A DNA stretch of 64,000 bases from Diogma glabrata. Taxonomy: Eukaryota > Arthropoda > Insecta > Diptera > Cylindrotomidae. Below, piece by piece: positions 1-12,110 of this stretch; position 1 is the stretch's first letter, and the number at the start of each line of letters is the position of its first letter. A model generated the notes under the pieces. The model had not been told where the DNA came from. It saw only the letters and a program-made list of their open reading frames with translations, and ran no database searches. The stretch covers positions 233,688,046 through 233,752,045 of the forward strand of contig OY856186.1 of NCBI GenBank assembly GCA_963693315.1, read 5' to 3'. The position numbers and the translations under genes were made by a program.

Positions 1-852
1 GAAAAAGTGTACTAACCAAGTTTAATTTTGTAAATCGAGCATTACAAAAATCTAATTTGACTGTCTCGGTGACAAAAAAACTGTTTGATTCAATAGTTAC
101 AGATTTGGAAAATAAAGATTTCAACAAAATTTTTGATGAAGTCTGTCAGCTTTTAAATTCTGTTCCACCTAATATTTAAACCGTAAACAATATTCAAACT
201 CGCTCAACGTCACAAATGCTTTGTCCAGAGGAACAAAAAGACCACCTTGAAAAATCGTTGTTCAATCCAATTATAAAGGCTTTGCTTTTCAATCTGAGAG
301 AGCGTGCTAAAGTTTATGAAGATCTAGATAGCCAGTACTCGTTTTTGATACATCTAAATTTAAAGAGTGATGAAGAGATTGCTAATTCTTGCAAAGCAAT
401 AGCCGCAAAATACCCAAAAGATCTTAATGCAAATCAATTGATTGACGAATGTCAATTTGCCAAAAATTATTTCACATTTTGATAATTTAAATTATGAATC
501 GATGTACAAAACAATGTTCAATGATAATCTTTCCACCACTTTTCCGAATAGCGATATTTTATTACGAATGTTTTTGTGCATGTTTGTCACTAATGTTATA
601 GATGAACGATCATTTTCAAAACTGAAGTTAATCAAAAGTTATTTATGTAATACTATGAGTAATGATCGTTTGAACGATTTATCCATTCTTTTTATTGAAA
701 ATAAAATTTTGGACGAAATTAAATTCCATGAAATTATAGACCAGTTTGTAACACTTAAGTACAGAAAATATGTACGTTTAATGCCTGAAAATAAATATAT
801 TTCAAACTTGTCTAGTTATAGTTTCTTTTTTGCTTATGCTCGGGGCCCCTGA
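1..852 (+). pseudogene. hAT transposase C-terminal fragment (ZMYM1-like)
   Basis: A decayed coding region that enters from the left edge. One frame runs from about 30, is broken by TAA at 177-179, reopens in the same frame through 216-482, and a frameshift near 442-482 moves it to the frame of 442-852. The last part has the look of a hAT C-terminal dimerisation region: a leucine/phenylalanine-rich stretch, then an ERSFSKLKLIKSYL-type helix and TMSNDRLNDLSIL. The same block order (ECSFSCLKRIKTYL, then TMSNSRLSDLAVL) occurs in the larger hAT at 54892-55224 on the other strand, so the two are related but not the same copy. In hAT transposases this region drives dimerisation and carries the last acidic residue of the active site. 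The catalytic core upstream lies outside the window. Non-functional. Confidence 0.75.
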
Positions 853-872
853 ATCGCGGGGCCCTGGTGCGG
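838..872. repeat. GC-rich end of the hAT fragment
   Basis: Just at the end of the hAT coding frame lies a GC-rich block with two GGGGCC hexamers 16 bp apart. The same arrangement, two GGGGCC 16 bp apart with a similar 10 bp core between them, recurs at 31674-31696. This suggests a shared terminal sequence of one hAT family. No partner inverted repeat is visible because the other end is outside the window. Confidence 0.4.
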
Positions 873-1092
873 TTGCCTAAAAACCTGTATGATAATCCAC
901 CACTGCTACATGGATAGTTCTACAAACATAGGAATTTTGGACGGTTCTGCTTATTTCGTATATTAATATAAAAAAAAAAATTTTTTTTTCAAATGAAATT
1001 TGTGAACCTTAACTATGTCTAGCTGGTCACCCAAAATAAACCCGTTTCGAAATATATTTCTTACAAAAAAAATTATTCAAAACGTCAAATTC

Positions 1093-1925
1093 TCAGTCCC
1101 CTGGCGTGTCCCACCTTGAAAGTCAAAGTTGGTAAACTTAATAATCAATGATTCTAAGTGTGTAGAGACAAATTTACACTGTAGTAATAATTTAGAATAA
1201 TGATGCTTTAATAATGTGTAAATAATCATAACATTACTCTATATTTCATATAGGATATATCCTATTAAAGTTTGTCCCACGAATTTGTTGTTATTCTCCT
1301 GCCCAATCAAAACATATTGAAAATATTGGAAATTCATATTTCTATCAAATTATCGCTCGTCACAAGAATTAATTAAAGTTCAATAAATATAATATTGCAA
1401 GTGTGTTACTTAGTCCGAGGTTTTATCAATCAAAACAGTCATCATTACTAGAAAGATCGTGTGTCGCCAAGTCAAATAATCAGTCCCCTGGCAAGTTGAC
1501 ATGGTATCTTCGGATATTCAAAGAGTCTAAATAATGAATATTTCATATTTAGTGTGCTAAACATGTCTAACTAATTAAAAAAAAAAAAAAAGTTATTTTC
1601 GTAAAAAGTATTTTAATTACAGGTAATTTTGTAGTTTTATACGACGTGAATATGTATTGCCTTGGTATAGAATCCGTTTATTTTTTTTAGACGTAATTTT
1701 GTCATTTTTAAGCGAAATGCTGATAAATTATCAGTCCTGGTCTCAAATTATCAGTCGCCTGGCAAGTATTTTCGTAAAATGTCTTTTAATTACAGGTATA
1801 ATTTTGTAATTGTATGCGTCGTGAATATGTATTTCCTTGGTATGGAATCTGTTTATTTTTTTGTAGGCGTAATTTTGCCATTTTTAAGCGAAATACTGAT
1901 AAATTGATAAATTCTCAGTCCCCTG
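1093..1925 (+). repeat. TCAGTCCCCTGG motif cluster with ~175 bp tandem duplication
   Basis: The 12-mer TCAGTCCCCTGG or a close variant occurs at 1093, 1480, 1731 (shortened), 1751 and 1914, always on the plus strand. A segment beginning near 1592 (TATTTTCGTAAAA, then TTAATTACAGGTA) is repeated from 1767 with point changes and small indels, so 1592-1762 and 1767-1930 are diverged tandem copies. No coding potential. The element class is unknown. Confidence 0.6.
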
Positions 1926-2191
1926 GTCTCTTAGTGACTTAAATATTTGGGATTTTGACTTAAATAAATGTTTATTTCGTATTTTGAGATAATTTTGAGT
2001 TAATTTAGGAGTAAGAAGGATTTTTTTTTATTGTGACTTATTTTTTTTTTTGTTTTTTTTTTGACTTGCCACATTCAAAAAAGTTGAAAGAACTTCATCA
2101 ACTTTAACTAAAACTGCTTTCCAGAAGTTATTCGCAAAAAACATGTCGTGCCGTAATTAGCTCCATTTTCTTCCTTCGTATGTGGAACTAC

Positions 2192-2475
<284 letters not shown>

Positions 2476-2661
2476 TTGCTTATTTTGATCCAAATTAGAT
2501 TTCGTAAAATTAGTTCAAATAAATAACACATTTTACTTGTGATGTGCCTTAGTTTTATTTTTAATTAAAAAAATTGAAAAAGAATTGTTTGTGCACGCAA
2601 ACGCACGGAACGCACGGAAAACGCATCACACGGTTAAGATTATCCACCTTCACCTAATGTA

Positions 2662-3842
2662 GGTATGATTGAAAACGCGCGATAAAAAGTTAGTTCGAAT
2701 TTTTTTCGAAATTAAAAAACTGTCAGATTGTCAAAATAATTTTTTGTTAATTGTGAGATCTAATTGTTTGTTAAAAAACATCATTGTGTTCAGTCCTAAG
2801 TTTAAAAAATTTAAATATTTGGATAAAATAAAAAATAATAATTAGCTACATCAGGACTCTCTTTCATTCTTCTTACTAATTCCTATTACAATACTACTTT
2901 TGATTTGTTATTTTTTCCCTAATAATCTTTCTCCTAAAATTTTAATAGTACATTATATACCGAGGTGATAAAATAAATTTTCTACATTGAGGTGGATATT
3001 AATTCGCGAGAAATGAAGTTTCGAGCGAATTAAGCACCGAAATGGAGAAAATTTTCTTCACCGAGGTTTATATACTATTTTTTTTACTACTTGATATAAA
3101 AAATGCACTAAAACTCTTAATTATTCACAAAATAAAATGTCAATTAATAAGCAAATGGTGAATAAATAAAAATTTTGATTTGGTGAAACATTGTTTATCA
3201 TATCATTGGATATTTATTATTCAGGGCTGCTTAGTTAGAAATTTATTTTCAATGAATTTTCTTAAAACTATATAAAGATCACATATGCTTTGCATTAAAA
3301 AACATAGATTTTATATATTTTTGACATGAAATTGAAAATCTATTCAACATTGTTGAGCCAAATTTAGAATTTTTTTACTCTACAACTCACAACTAAACTA
3401 AATTTCAAAAGAATTCTGTTTAACACGAATTAAAATTTCAAATAATAACTATAGTTGCAAAGAAGTTTTTGCATTCATTCATTATTTTATTTACGAAGGT
3501 GCTAAAATACTTATTATTAGGTGTGGGGAATAATTATTAGTAACCATAGCTGAGAAAAATAACTTTTGTCTTGGATTTTTGAGTAAATAATTGAAATTTC
3601 TCATGCAAGTAGTAAAAAAAATAATAAATGTGCTTAAAATTTAAAACATTGTTCATTTTTCACTCGAAAGTCGAAATTAATAAATAAAAAAATAAACTTA
3701 CACTTTTAAGTTTTAAAATTATTCTAAACGCAAGCCTAATCTAACGTTTCAATTTTGTACAAGAAACGGATATCATGCGTTTTTAATCATACATAAAAAT
3801 AAGTTCGAAATAAAACGATTGTCACGCGTTTTCAATCATACC
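2662..3842. mobile_element. TIR element with GGTATGATTGAAAACGCG ends
   Basis: The left end GGTATGATTGAAAACGCG at 2662 is matched in inverse orientation at 3825-3842. Two further diverged copies of the subterminal motif (CGCGTTTTCAATCRTA) lie at about 3774 and 3881. Flanks are AATGTA on the left and AATATA on the right, a possible imperfect target duplication. No transposase frame is present, so it would be non-autonomous. A second inverted pair, TTTACTACTTG (3083) and CAAGTAGTAAA (3605), sits inside and may be a nested MITE. Confidence 0.5.
2974..3063. repeat. imperfect hairpin inside the TIR element
   Basis: TTTTCTACATT...AATTCGC is mirrored by GCGAATT...AATGGAGAAAA around a loop near 3015. 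The arrangement (arms of about 35 bp around a GC-richer core) resembles hairpins at 54434-54535 and 60895-60993. Confidence 0.4.
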
Positions 3843-4109
3843 AATATACTACGTTTCATGTTTCATTGACTTTTGCGTTTTCCACGCGTTTTCAATCGTA
3901 AGTCCCATTATGTGATTAATTTGGTTTCAATTATTTTATTGAATGTTGAGAATAAAGTTATGTTTTTTGTTGAGCCAATAAAGTTAAATTGATTTGTTAA
4001 CAAGGAATTGGATTGGAAATAATTATTGATTCTGTTGATTAGTCCATATGGTCTATAGTTATTAGTCCATATTAGTTCATAGTTTATTGTTTTGCGTCAA
4101 AAGAAGTTA

Positions 4110-4558
4110 AATGTCTCATTTTTGTAAAGCAACAGTGGCTGAAATAGAGAAAGCTATTAGTGAAGTTGATTTAAAAAAAAAGATTATTGAAGTTAGTTGA
4201 TTAAGTATAAATCAATCTGGAAATTCAGTTAGTAAAGAAAGGTGTTCAAATTCGAAGATCCGTAACTTATTTAATAGAAATAATTGGAATGATATGTGAT
4301 AAAGTGGATGATTACGCTAAAGCAATTTATAAAACGAATGGTAAATTTACAATGTTAAAAATGGTTGCAGATGCTGAGGTCCTTGACAGTTATGTGGAGG
4401 TCGCAACAAAATTTTTTATGGATGAAAATGAAACTGATAATGATTTTAGATTATGTGGCGAGATGGCTCGATATTGTAATCAATCGGCAGGGGTAGATTA
4501 CAGTTTGAAACAAGTGAAATGTCAATTTACAGCGGCAATTCAGTATTCAATAATGTAA
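4110..4558 (+). CDS. unrecognised small protein gene candidate, possibly two exons
   Basis: I do not recognise this protein. A frame starts with ATG at 4110 (MSHFCKATVAEIEK...) and reaches GAA at 4189-4191. A 37-base gap beginning GTTAGT and ending CAG (4192-4228) then separates it from a second frame starting TTAGTAAAG at 4229. Removing the gap joins the two frames in phase and gives a ~137-residue soluble, mostly helical, acidic protein that ends SIM-TAA at 4558. The last codons also contain a good splice donor (AAT|GTAAGT at 4555), so a third exon further right is possible. The composition and codon use look protein-like, unlike the surrounding AT-rich DNA. 37 bases is very short for an insect intron, so a frameshifted pseudogene is an equal alternative. 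Confidence 0.4.
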
Positions 4559-4993
4559 GTTTATGTATTTCAATTTGTATAGTTTTTTTTAATTTATTTT
4601 TGTTCTGTTAAATTGTTTTCGTCATGTATTTATTACATAGTTTAATTGATATATTTGTAGTAAATAAGAGATTAACAGGGTCAGGTTTCAGTTTATTTTC
4701 TTATAAAAGTCCAATCCTCTACAAAATGTTGTTTCACTCCTTGGAATGGAATTTGACTTTTGAGCCACATTGTAGTTACTATAAAGTAGTTCAATTTTTG
4801 AGTTTTTGGTATACATATACATATTTGAAAATGTTCTTAACGACATTCATTGTTCATAGAGAATAAATGTTTCATTTTTCATACAGAAGAAACAAATAAA
4901 AAATTTTTATAACAAACAAAATAATGCAAGTGCTATGTATAGGTATAGGGTTGATTGTTAACGGTTCATATTATTTCCAAAATATAATCTTAA

Positions 4994-5245
4994 GTATGCT
5001 ACAGACCTATAATATATTGTACAATAAAACGTTGTGACGTCATAACGAAATAAAAATTTAGGGGATTTTTACGACACCTACAATATTTTCTTCAGTTTTT
5101 AAAAAAAACTGAATAACCACGAAATCTTTCTTCAATTAAAAAACTGAAGAAAATATTGTAGGTGCCGTAAAAATCCCCTAAATTTTTATTTCGTTATGAC
5201 GTCACAAGGTTTTATTGTACAACATATTGTAGGTCTATAGCATAC
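4994..5245. mobile_element. 252 bp hairpin MITE
   Basis: GTATGCTACAGACCTA at the left end and its inverse at the right end begin two arms of about 100-110 bp that pair almost completely. They include GTGACGTCATAACG, a perfect TGACGTCA site in each arm. The centre is a shorter stem around an A-rich loop. Outside bases extend the inverted match by two (AA/TT). No reading frame. The element could fold into one long hairpin if transcribed. Confidence 0.85.
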
Positions 5246-8200
5246 TTTATGTTTCAAAAACCACTCAAACTATAAATATTTCTTATCAGTTGAACTTTCA
5301 TTCGAGCATTTTACTAAAAATAACCGTTAATGACTTTCATTTTTTTTTCTAGCTCTAGCCCTCAATTTTCTCTATATTTCCGTTAAGTTTTAAGTAATTG
5401 AATAAATTATGTAAAAATCTTTTGATTATATTCTTAGAAAATAAAAATTAAAGTTTGTTTTTTATCTTTACAAATCTTAATTTTATATTCGTCTTCCTGC
5501 TTTTTCTTTTTTTTTACAAAGTTTAAAATTAATTTTTGTAATAAGTCACGACAAAAAATGTAAAGAAAATAATTATCTTAATTAAAATTAAAAAAAAAAT
5601 AAAAATAAGGAAAGAGTTAGGCTATGACAAACCAAACAAAAATAAATTTAGTATACTTGAATTTGTATTTTTATTGTTTGTATAAATTTATACAATGCTA
5701 TCCATTACACCAATTAATGTTGTTTTACCTGTCACTTGTGTTGCAGGTTCTTGTCGTTGATTTATACTTTTACGAAACATGCCAATCACAGCTTTTCTGT
5801 AATAAGAAATACAAATTTATTAACTAAAATAAATAATATTTTGTTTGATTTTTTACCTAAAATTTTGTCCACTTAAGCAATATAGTACAAAATTAACACC
5901 AAAATTTGTTACAAAAAGTAACCAGCACCAATATTGTATGATTAATGTTATTTTACTCGGTTTTTCCTAGAACGAGAAAATATTATGATTAGTAGCTTCC
6001 AAAAATTATGAAATGATAAATTGCGTCAAAGAAATCAAATTCAAGTTGAAGATATGTCACTCAATGAGGGTGAGATTTAGAAAATTATTTTTCTTCTGAA
6101 ATTTCAATAAAAAATTTCAAGTATTATAAACGTTTTATTCTTAAGCACTACAATCAGTATTGGTTTAGTTTAAGATAAAATAAATATTAAAAGACACGCA
6201 CCAAAGATTTTGTGACCAGAATTTGAAAAGTAATAAAGGAAAACAAATTTATTTTGAATTACAAAAAAGAGAATGTGTTGTAGGTTGTGTTTGAGTAGGG
6301 CACACTACTGGTAACTAATACGACTTTGCTGTTTTATTTGATTTGGATTCGACCACTAGAAATATTCTAAAAATTACTTATTTGCTTTAATTATTTTGAA
6401 TTTAAAAGTTCTTAATTCTTTATATGTATTTACTTTTACTTACTTTCAATTTTATAAAAACGCATTTATCTTAGACCATATTTCCTATCGCATTGACCGG
6501 TTTGGCCTTAGATAAATTTGTTGCATACAGGAATGAACTTAAGATTTTTTATGGTGACGGCTAGATTTGAACTCAAGTCCAAATAAAATTCACACTTTTA
6601 AAAATTCGTTTTCAAAATCGTTGAAAGTTAAATTATCCGTGTGAATCTAACAAATAATTCAATAAATTTTCTCTCTTCATTCATCCGATCAAATTTAGCT
6701 TTTTTTGTCCAATTAAAGTTTTTCTGTTTTTCCGTTTGTTTAAATTTAAAACAAGAACATTGTTGTTGCTTAATATAACTATGTGGGAAATGAAATAAAA
6801 TAAAAATTTTTTTCTCGGAATCATGTCATCGTTTTGTTTTATGTTCAATTGGTTGCTAAAGGGGTTTCACTTTCAAGTTAATTTGTTTTTTTGATTGAGC
6901 TTTTAAAATTTAAACTTAAGTTAAATTTTTACACGCTTTCTGGTTTTGCCTGTGTATATTAATAACATATTCTATGGCTATAGGCATGCAAACCTCAAAT
7001 TAATTTATAAAGGTCAGAGAGTTATATGTTTTTCTATATTCTATAAGAGGGATAAAAAAATTAATTTCAGTTAATAACTGTAATTAATTAAATATTTAAA
7101 ATTTAAAAGTCAACACAAACCCATAAAAGCATAATTAAAAAGCAAGCATGCTGCAGGCTATTTTTTGTTTATTTAAATAATTATTGATTAAAATATTTTT
7201 TAAATTTGATTAAAATTTAAAAACACGATTGCAGCATTTTCTATTCTAAATTCAATTTTATAAAATTAAATTTCCCATTGTAACGAGCTTCAGGTGTGCT
7301 CAACTATAAATTTAACCATAAACAAATTTTTTTATTAAAAATAATAAACTCCATAGGAAATAAAAAACAAAAATATACACATTATAGTAATTTATCAACG
7401 TCAGATATTCACAAATGTTTTCCAACTAAATTTCTTTTCTTCAAACATCTTTTCTATCTCAAAATAACAGTCAGTTCGTAAAAAAAATTAATGTAGAGAG
7501 TACAAAATTAAGTTATGTCATTTTTCACTAAAACAAGTAAATATAACCTATTTTGTTTTATTTTAATATCATAACTCATGTGTACAATTCTTTTTTTATT
7601 GTCATACAACCAATTTAATCCACACCTCAATGCAATTGTTTTTGTTTATTTAACCAAATTACTTTATAAAGCAAACAAAATTATTCCAAATTGATCAATA
7701 AAATAACAATATCTTTAATTCAAATAGTATAAAAGAATTAATATATAAAAATTAAAAATAATATAAACAAATTCTACGACGTTTCTAACGATAGAAATAA
7801 AATTAAATTACAACCACAAAAACAAACAAACTCAAGAAAATTAATAAAACCTTCAATGTTTTTTTGAAGTTGATTTTTATGTTATGGTAAAATTAGAATT
7901 GGCCTAAAGTGGATCATAATGAATTGGATTACATTTAAAAAATGTTGAGCGAAATGTTGTTAATAAGTACTTACTATTGTTTTTGTGGAATTTCTGCTTT
8001 TTAAAACCAATTAAATTGTCGGGATTGGTTTACAAAGAGTAAGCTTTGTGAAAAAAATTTTGATTGAAAATTATGATTATTTTTTCTAGAAAGGTAATGT
8101 TTTTCGTGTCAAATGCGTGGGTTTAAGTAGAATATAAAATTTGATGAATTTGCGTTAGTTTTAACGATATCAAGCTAACGTCAGTTTTCATTCCGAAGTT

Positions 8201-8468
8201 CATGCCTGCTAAAAATATTTTCATTTACCACGATTCTACAGCTGTCACCTTTTAAACCGTAAGTGCAGTTTACTGAGTAGAGCACTTTTTATCTAATCAT
8301 CGACATCACGCGTTCTGTAGACTGTAGAGTGTACACTGTACAGCATAGCTATTCCTTACACATAGTTATTTTTCGCAGAATAAAAAATAGAAGATCTCGA
8401 TGCAATTGATGATCTGTCGCCAAATGTTGTAATTCGCAAGCAAAGGTTGTAATTCGAACCATGCCTAC
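5246..8468. other. AT-rich DNA with no recognised feature
   Basis: About 3.2 kb of AT-rich sequence with only short open frames (for example 5624-5827 and 7296-7481). These have low-complexity composition and no domain that I recognise. It could be intronic or intergenic DNA or very old repeats. Confidence 0.6.
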
Positions 8469-9361
8469 TAAACCCCTTATAGTGGAGTCATATTAGCCTT
8501 TTATATTGATGTAAAAGCAAAGTTGATTTTTTTTTGGTTTTCTGTTAGGGACATAAAAGTAAGTGGGCATGTAATTATTTAGCAAATTTGGAGGTCTGGA
8601 AGGGCCTCAAAAATGGCAAAAACTGGTTTTTTTGTGTTTTTTGAATAGGTCGCTGCACTATTTTTGAAATATTTCGGGCTCTAATGATCATAAAAAATCG
8701 CATGACTTTTTTGTTTACTAAATTTATGATAAGGGGCGGAAAAATCGTCGAATTTTCATGAAAATTTCAGGGAACATGTATTTTAATAGTCTCAATATGA
8801 GATTTAATTTTGAAATTTTAATTTTTTCGGCCACAATTGGCGTTTTTCGTTAAATTTGGCCAATGGCGCCATTTTATGAGAAGTAATCCAAAATTAAACT
8901 TTTTTTTTTAATCTGTACTTTTTTTTATCTACTTTAATCTAAGTATAATTAAAATCCCATATTATAGGACTATTAAAATACATATTCCCTAAACTTTTCA
9001 TGAAAATTCGAGGATTTTTCGGCCCCTTATCATGAATTTAGAAAAAAAAAAAGTCACGCGATTCGGTTTTTTGAGGTTAGGTTACACTTTTAAAGTACCT
9101 AACCCCCCTATATGGATTTGAAATTTAATCACAAACATTTTTCATTTTTTTTTTTATGATCATTAGAGCCCGAAATATTTCAAAAATAGTGAAGCGACCT
9201 ACTCGAAAAACACAAAAAAAAGGTTTTTGTCATTTTTGGGGCCCTTCCGAACCTCCAAATTTGCTAAATAATTGCATGCCCACTTACTTTTATGTCTATA
9301 ACAGAAAACAAAAAAAAATTCAACTTTGCTCTTACATCAAATATATCACTTTATTAGGGTT
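8469..9361. mobile_element. foldback element, ~400 bp arms
   Basis: The left arm (about 8469-8850) and right arm (about 8940-9361) are imperfect reverse complements. Matched blocks include AAAAGTAAGTGGGCATG..., TTTGAAATATTTCGGGCTC, and the GGGGC(C/G)GAAAAAT region. The loop is only ~90 bp. No transposase. A CCTAACC-rich insertion at about 9071-9110 in the right arm has no partner on the left. Confidence 0.8.
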
Positions 9362-9547
9362 CCGTACTTTGAAAAAGTAAAAACAGTTCCCTATTGGTGA
9401 GACTTCGGTGTCCGTCCGAATTTCTACATAATCAATTTACTCACAAACCATATGTGCTATCAACTTGAAATTTTCTATAGTTATTAAATGTGTTTTCCCA
9501 TACCTGATGATAACAAAAAAAATGGAAATATTTGTTTTTATCTATAT

Positions 9548-10207
9548 TGTTACGTTTTTCCAACCTTACTTCGAATTGGCCTAACTCCCAATTCGATAAA
9601 CGCAATTCCAAATCTCTTCAGAGTTCGATCACTGATTAGTAAGCACAAACACCAGGTTTTATTAAGTATTCAACACCTTAATTGTTCCACAAAAACAGGA
9701 AAACAATACAGCAAACAATATTCCTGACCAGAATATTCTTTCAACAGCTTCAGAACTCCAACGGTTTATTGTAGAAATTTTCAGTTCACAACGTTCAAAA
9801 TAATACACAAAATATTTCTACTCAATAACACTTATAACTTTATTTACAAAAACTAATTTTAAATATCACTTTTATAATTTTAACTTCACCGTCACACGTT
9901 TGAAATAAAACTAATTACTAATCTACAATTACAATTTCTTATATACTGTTTTGCTTAATTTCTAGAAAATTCGAGGTAACTTTTTAGAAACTTTGAGAAA
10001 ATAGTAGAATATTCAATTATTTTACGTTATGTTCATTTAATTTATAAAATTATTTATGTTGACCTTAATTCTAAGAACAGGAACACAACAACAACTTTAT
10101 TCATTTCATTTCATTTTTGTTGTGTTTTGTTGATTTTATTTTCCTGGAAGTGACCATAATCGTCTAGATCTTTCTGTAATCGTCCAGATTTTTCTGTACT
10201 CGTAACA
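9548..10207 (+). mobile_element. solo LTR-like element, ~660 bp (copy 1)
   Basis: The sequence starts TGTTACGTTTTTCCAA and ends CGTAACA, the TG...CA-type termini typical of Gypsy-group LTRs. It is closely similar along its length to 37356-38024. Flanks are ATAT on the left and ACAT on the right (one mismatch from a 4 bp target duplication). No internal gag-pol region is attached, so a solo LTR left by recombination is the simplest reading. A short-TIR (TGTTACG) non-autonomous DNA element is the alternative. Confidence 0.6.
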
Positions 10208-10279
10208 ACATTTTATGTACATAGATAAGGAGATAGTGAAACAAAAGTTTTTTTTAAGGAATCGAGTTTAGTCTATAAA

Positions 10280-12110
10280 AATTTCAATAATTTCAAAGTA
10301 GAAATTTTGAAAAAAAAATTATTTTTGATCAATGCATGTGGGGTGTCATATGAAAGGTGATTTTTTTTGTAGTGCAAAAGAGTTTTTTTTGTAATTTTCG
10401 AAAGCACAGTTTTCGATCTATTTTCAAAAATGTAAAATTTATTTTTGTCCCCCTCCCCTTAACTTCGAAGATTACAAAAGAAAAAATTAAAAAAAATTCA
10501 TGGGTGTAGGGATTTTGCTAAATCGAAACTGAAACTTTTTTTGGTTGTTATAATTTCAAATGTTCATTAGAAGAGGTTTAAAGTAGAAATTTTGAAAAAC
10601 AAATATTTTTGATCATGGCATGTGGGGTGTCATATGAAAGGTGATTTTTTTTTTGCAGTGCTAAAGAGTTTTTTTGTAATTTTCGAAAGCACAGTTTTCG
10701 ATCTATTTTCAAAAATGTAAAATTTATTTTTCTCCCCCTCCCTTAACTTCGAACATTACAAAAGAAAAAATTTAAAAAAATTCATTTTGGATTTTGCTCA
10801 ATCGAAACTAAAACTGTTTTTTTGTTGTTATAATTTCAAATGTTCATTAGAGGGGATTTAAAGTAGAAATTTTGAAAAAAAATTATTTTTGATCATGGCA
10901 TGTTGGGTGTCATATGAAAGGTGATTTTTTTGTAGTGCAAAAAAGTTTTTTTTGTAATTTTCGAAAGCACAGTTTTCGATTTATTTTCAAAAATGTAAAA
11001 TTTATTTTTGTCCCCCCCCCCTTAACTTCGAACATTACAAAAGAAAAAATTTAAAAATTCATGGGTTTTGTAGGGATTTTGCTAAATCGAAGCTGAAACT
11101 TTTTTTTGGTTGTTATAATTTCAAATGTTCATTAGAGGGGGTTTAAAGTAGAAATTTTGAAAAACAATTATTTTTGATCATGGCATGTGGGGTGTCATGT
11201 GAAAGGTGATTTTTTTTGTAGTGCAAAAGAGTTTTTTTGTAATTTTCGAAAGCACAGTTTTCGATTTATTTTCAAAAATGCAAAATTTATTTTTGTCCCC
11301 CCCCCCCTTTAACTTCGAACACTATAAAAGAAAAAATTAAAAATTCATGGGTGTAGGGATTTTGCTATATCGAAACCAAAACTTTTTTTGGGATGTTATA
11401 ATTTCAAATGTTCATTAGAGGGGGTTTAAAGTAGAAATTTTGAAAAAAAATTATTTTTGATCATAGCATGTGGGGTGTCATATGAAAGGTGATTTTTTTT
11501 GTAGTGCAAAAGAGTTTTTTTTTTGTAATTTTCGAAAGCACAGTTTTCGATCTATTTTCAAGAATGTAAAATTTATGTTTGTCCCCCAATTAACTTCGAG
11601 CATTACAAAAGAGAAAATTAAAAAAAAATTCATTTTGGATTTTGCTAAATCGAAACCAAAACTTTTTTTTTGTTGTTATAATTTCAAATGTTCATTAGAG
11701 GAGGTTTAAAGTAGAAATTTTGAAAAAAAAATTATTTTTGATCATGGCATGTGTGTCATATGAAAAGTGATTTTTTTTGTAGTGCAAAAGAGTTTTTTTT
11801 GTAATTTTCTGAAGCACAGTTTTTGATATATTTTCAAAAATGTGAAATTTACTTTTGTCCCTCCCCCTTAACTTCGAACATTGCGAAAGAAAAAATTTAA
11901 ACAAATTCATGGGTGTAGGGATTTCGCTAAATCGAAACTTAAACTTTTTTGAAAAAAAAATTATTTTTGATCATGGCATGTGGGGTGTTATGTGAAAAGT
12001 GATTTATTTTTGTAGTGGAAAAGAGTTTTTGTTGTAACTTTCGAAAGCACAGTTTTCGATTTATGTTCAAAAATGTAAAAATTATCTTTAATCTAAAAGA
12101 AAAACTTTTT
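10280..12110. repeat. tandem array, ~284 bp unit, about 6.5 copies
   Basis: The landmark GGGGTGTCATATGAAAGG recurs near 10341, 10625, 10905, 11190, 11473 and (shortened) 11752, and as GGGGTGTTATGTGAAAAG near 11983. Spacings are about 284, 280, 285, 283 and 278 bp, then 232 bp where part of a unit is missing. Each unit holds GTAATTTTCGAAAGCACAGT, a C-run, and AACTTCGAACATTACAAAAG. Copies differ by scattered substitutions and homopolymer length. Frames such as 11470-11709 are incidental. Confidence 0.92.

Noticed and set aside
3223..3231. CAGGGCTGC as the end of a second hAT-type MITE
   Set aside because: Only nine bases match the termini at 36306 and 40801; no partner end or duplication was found.
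4624..4866. 80-residue plus-strand frame as third exon of the small gene
   Set aside because: An acceptor (TACATAG near 4641) would be in phase, but composition is low-complexity hydrophobic and no further support is visible.
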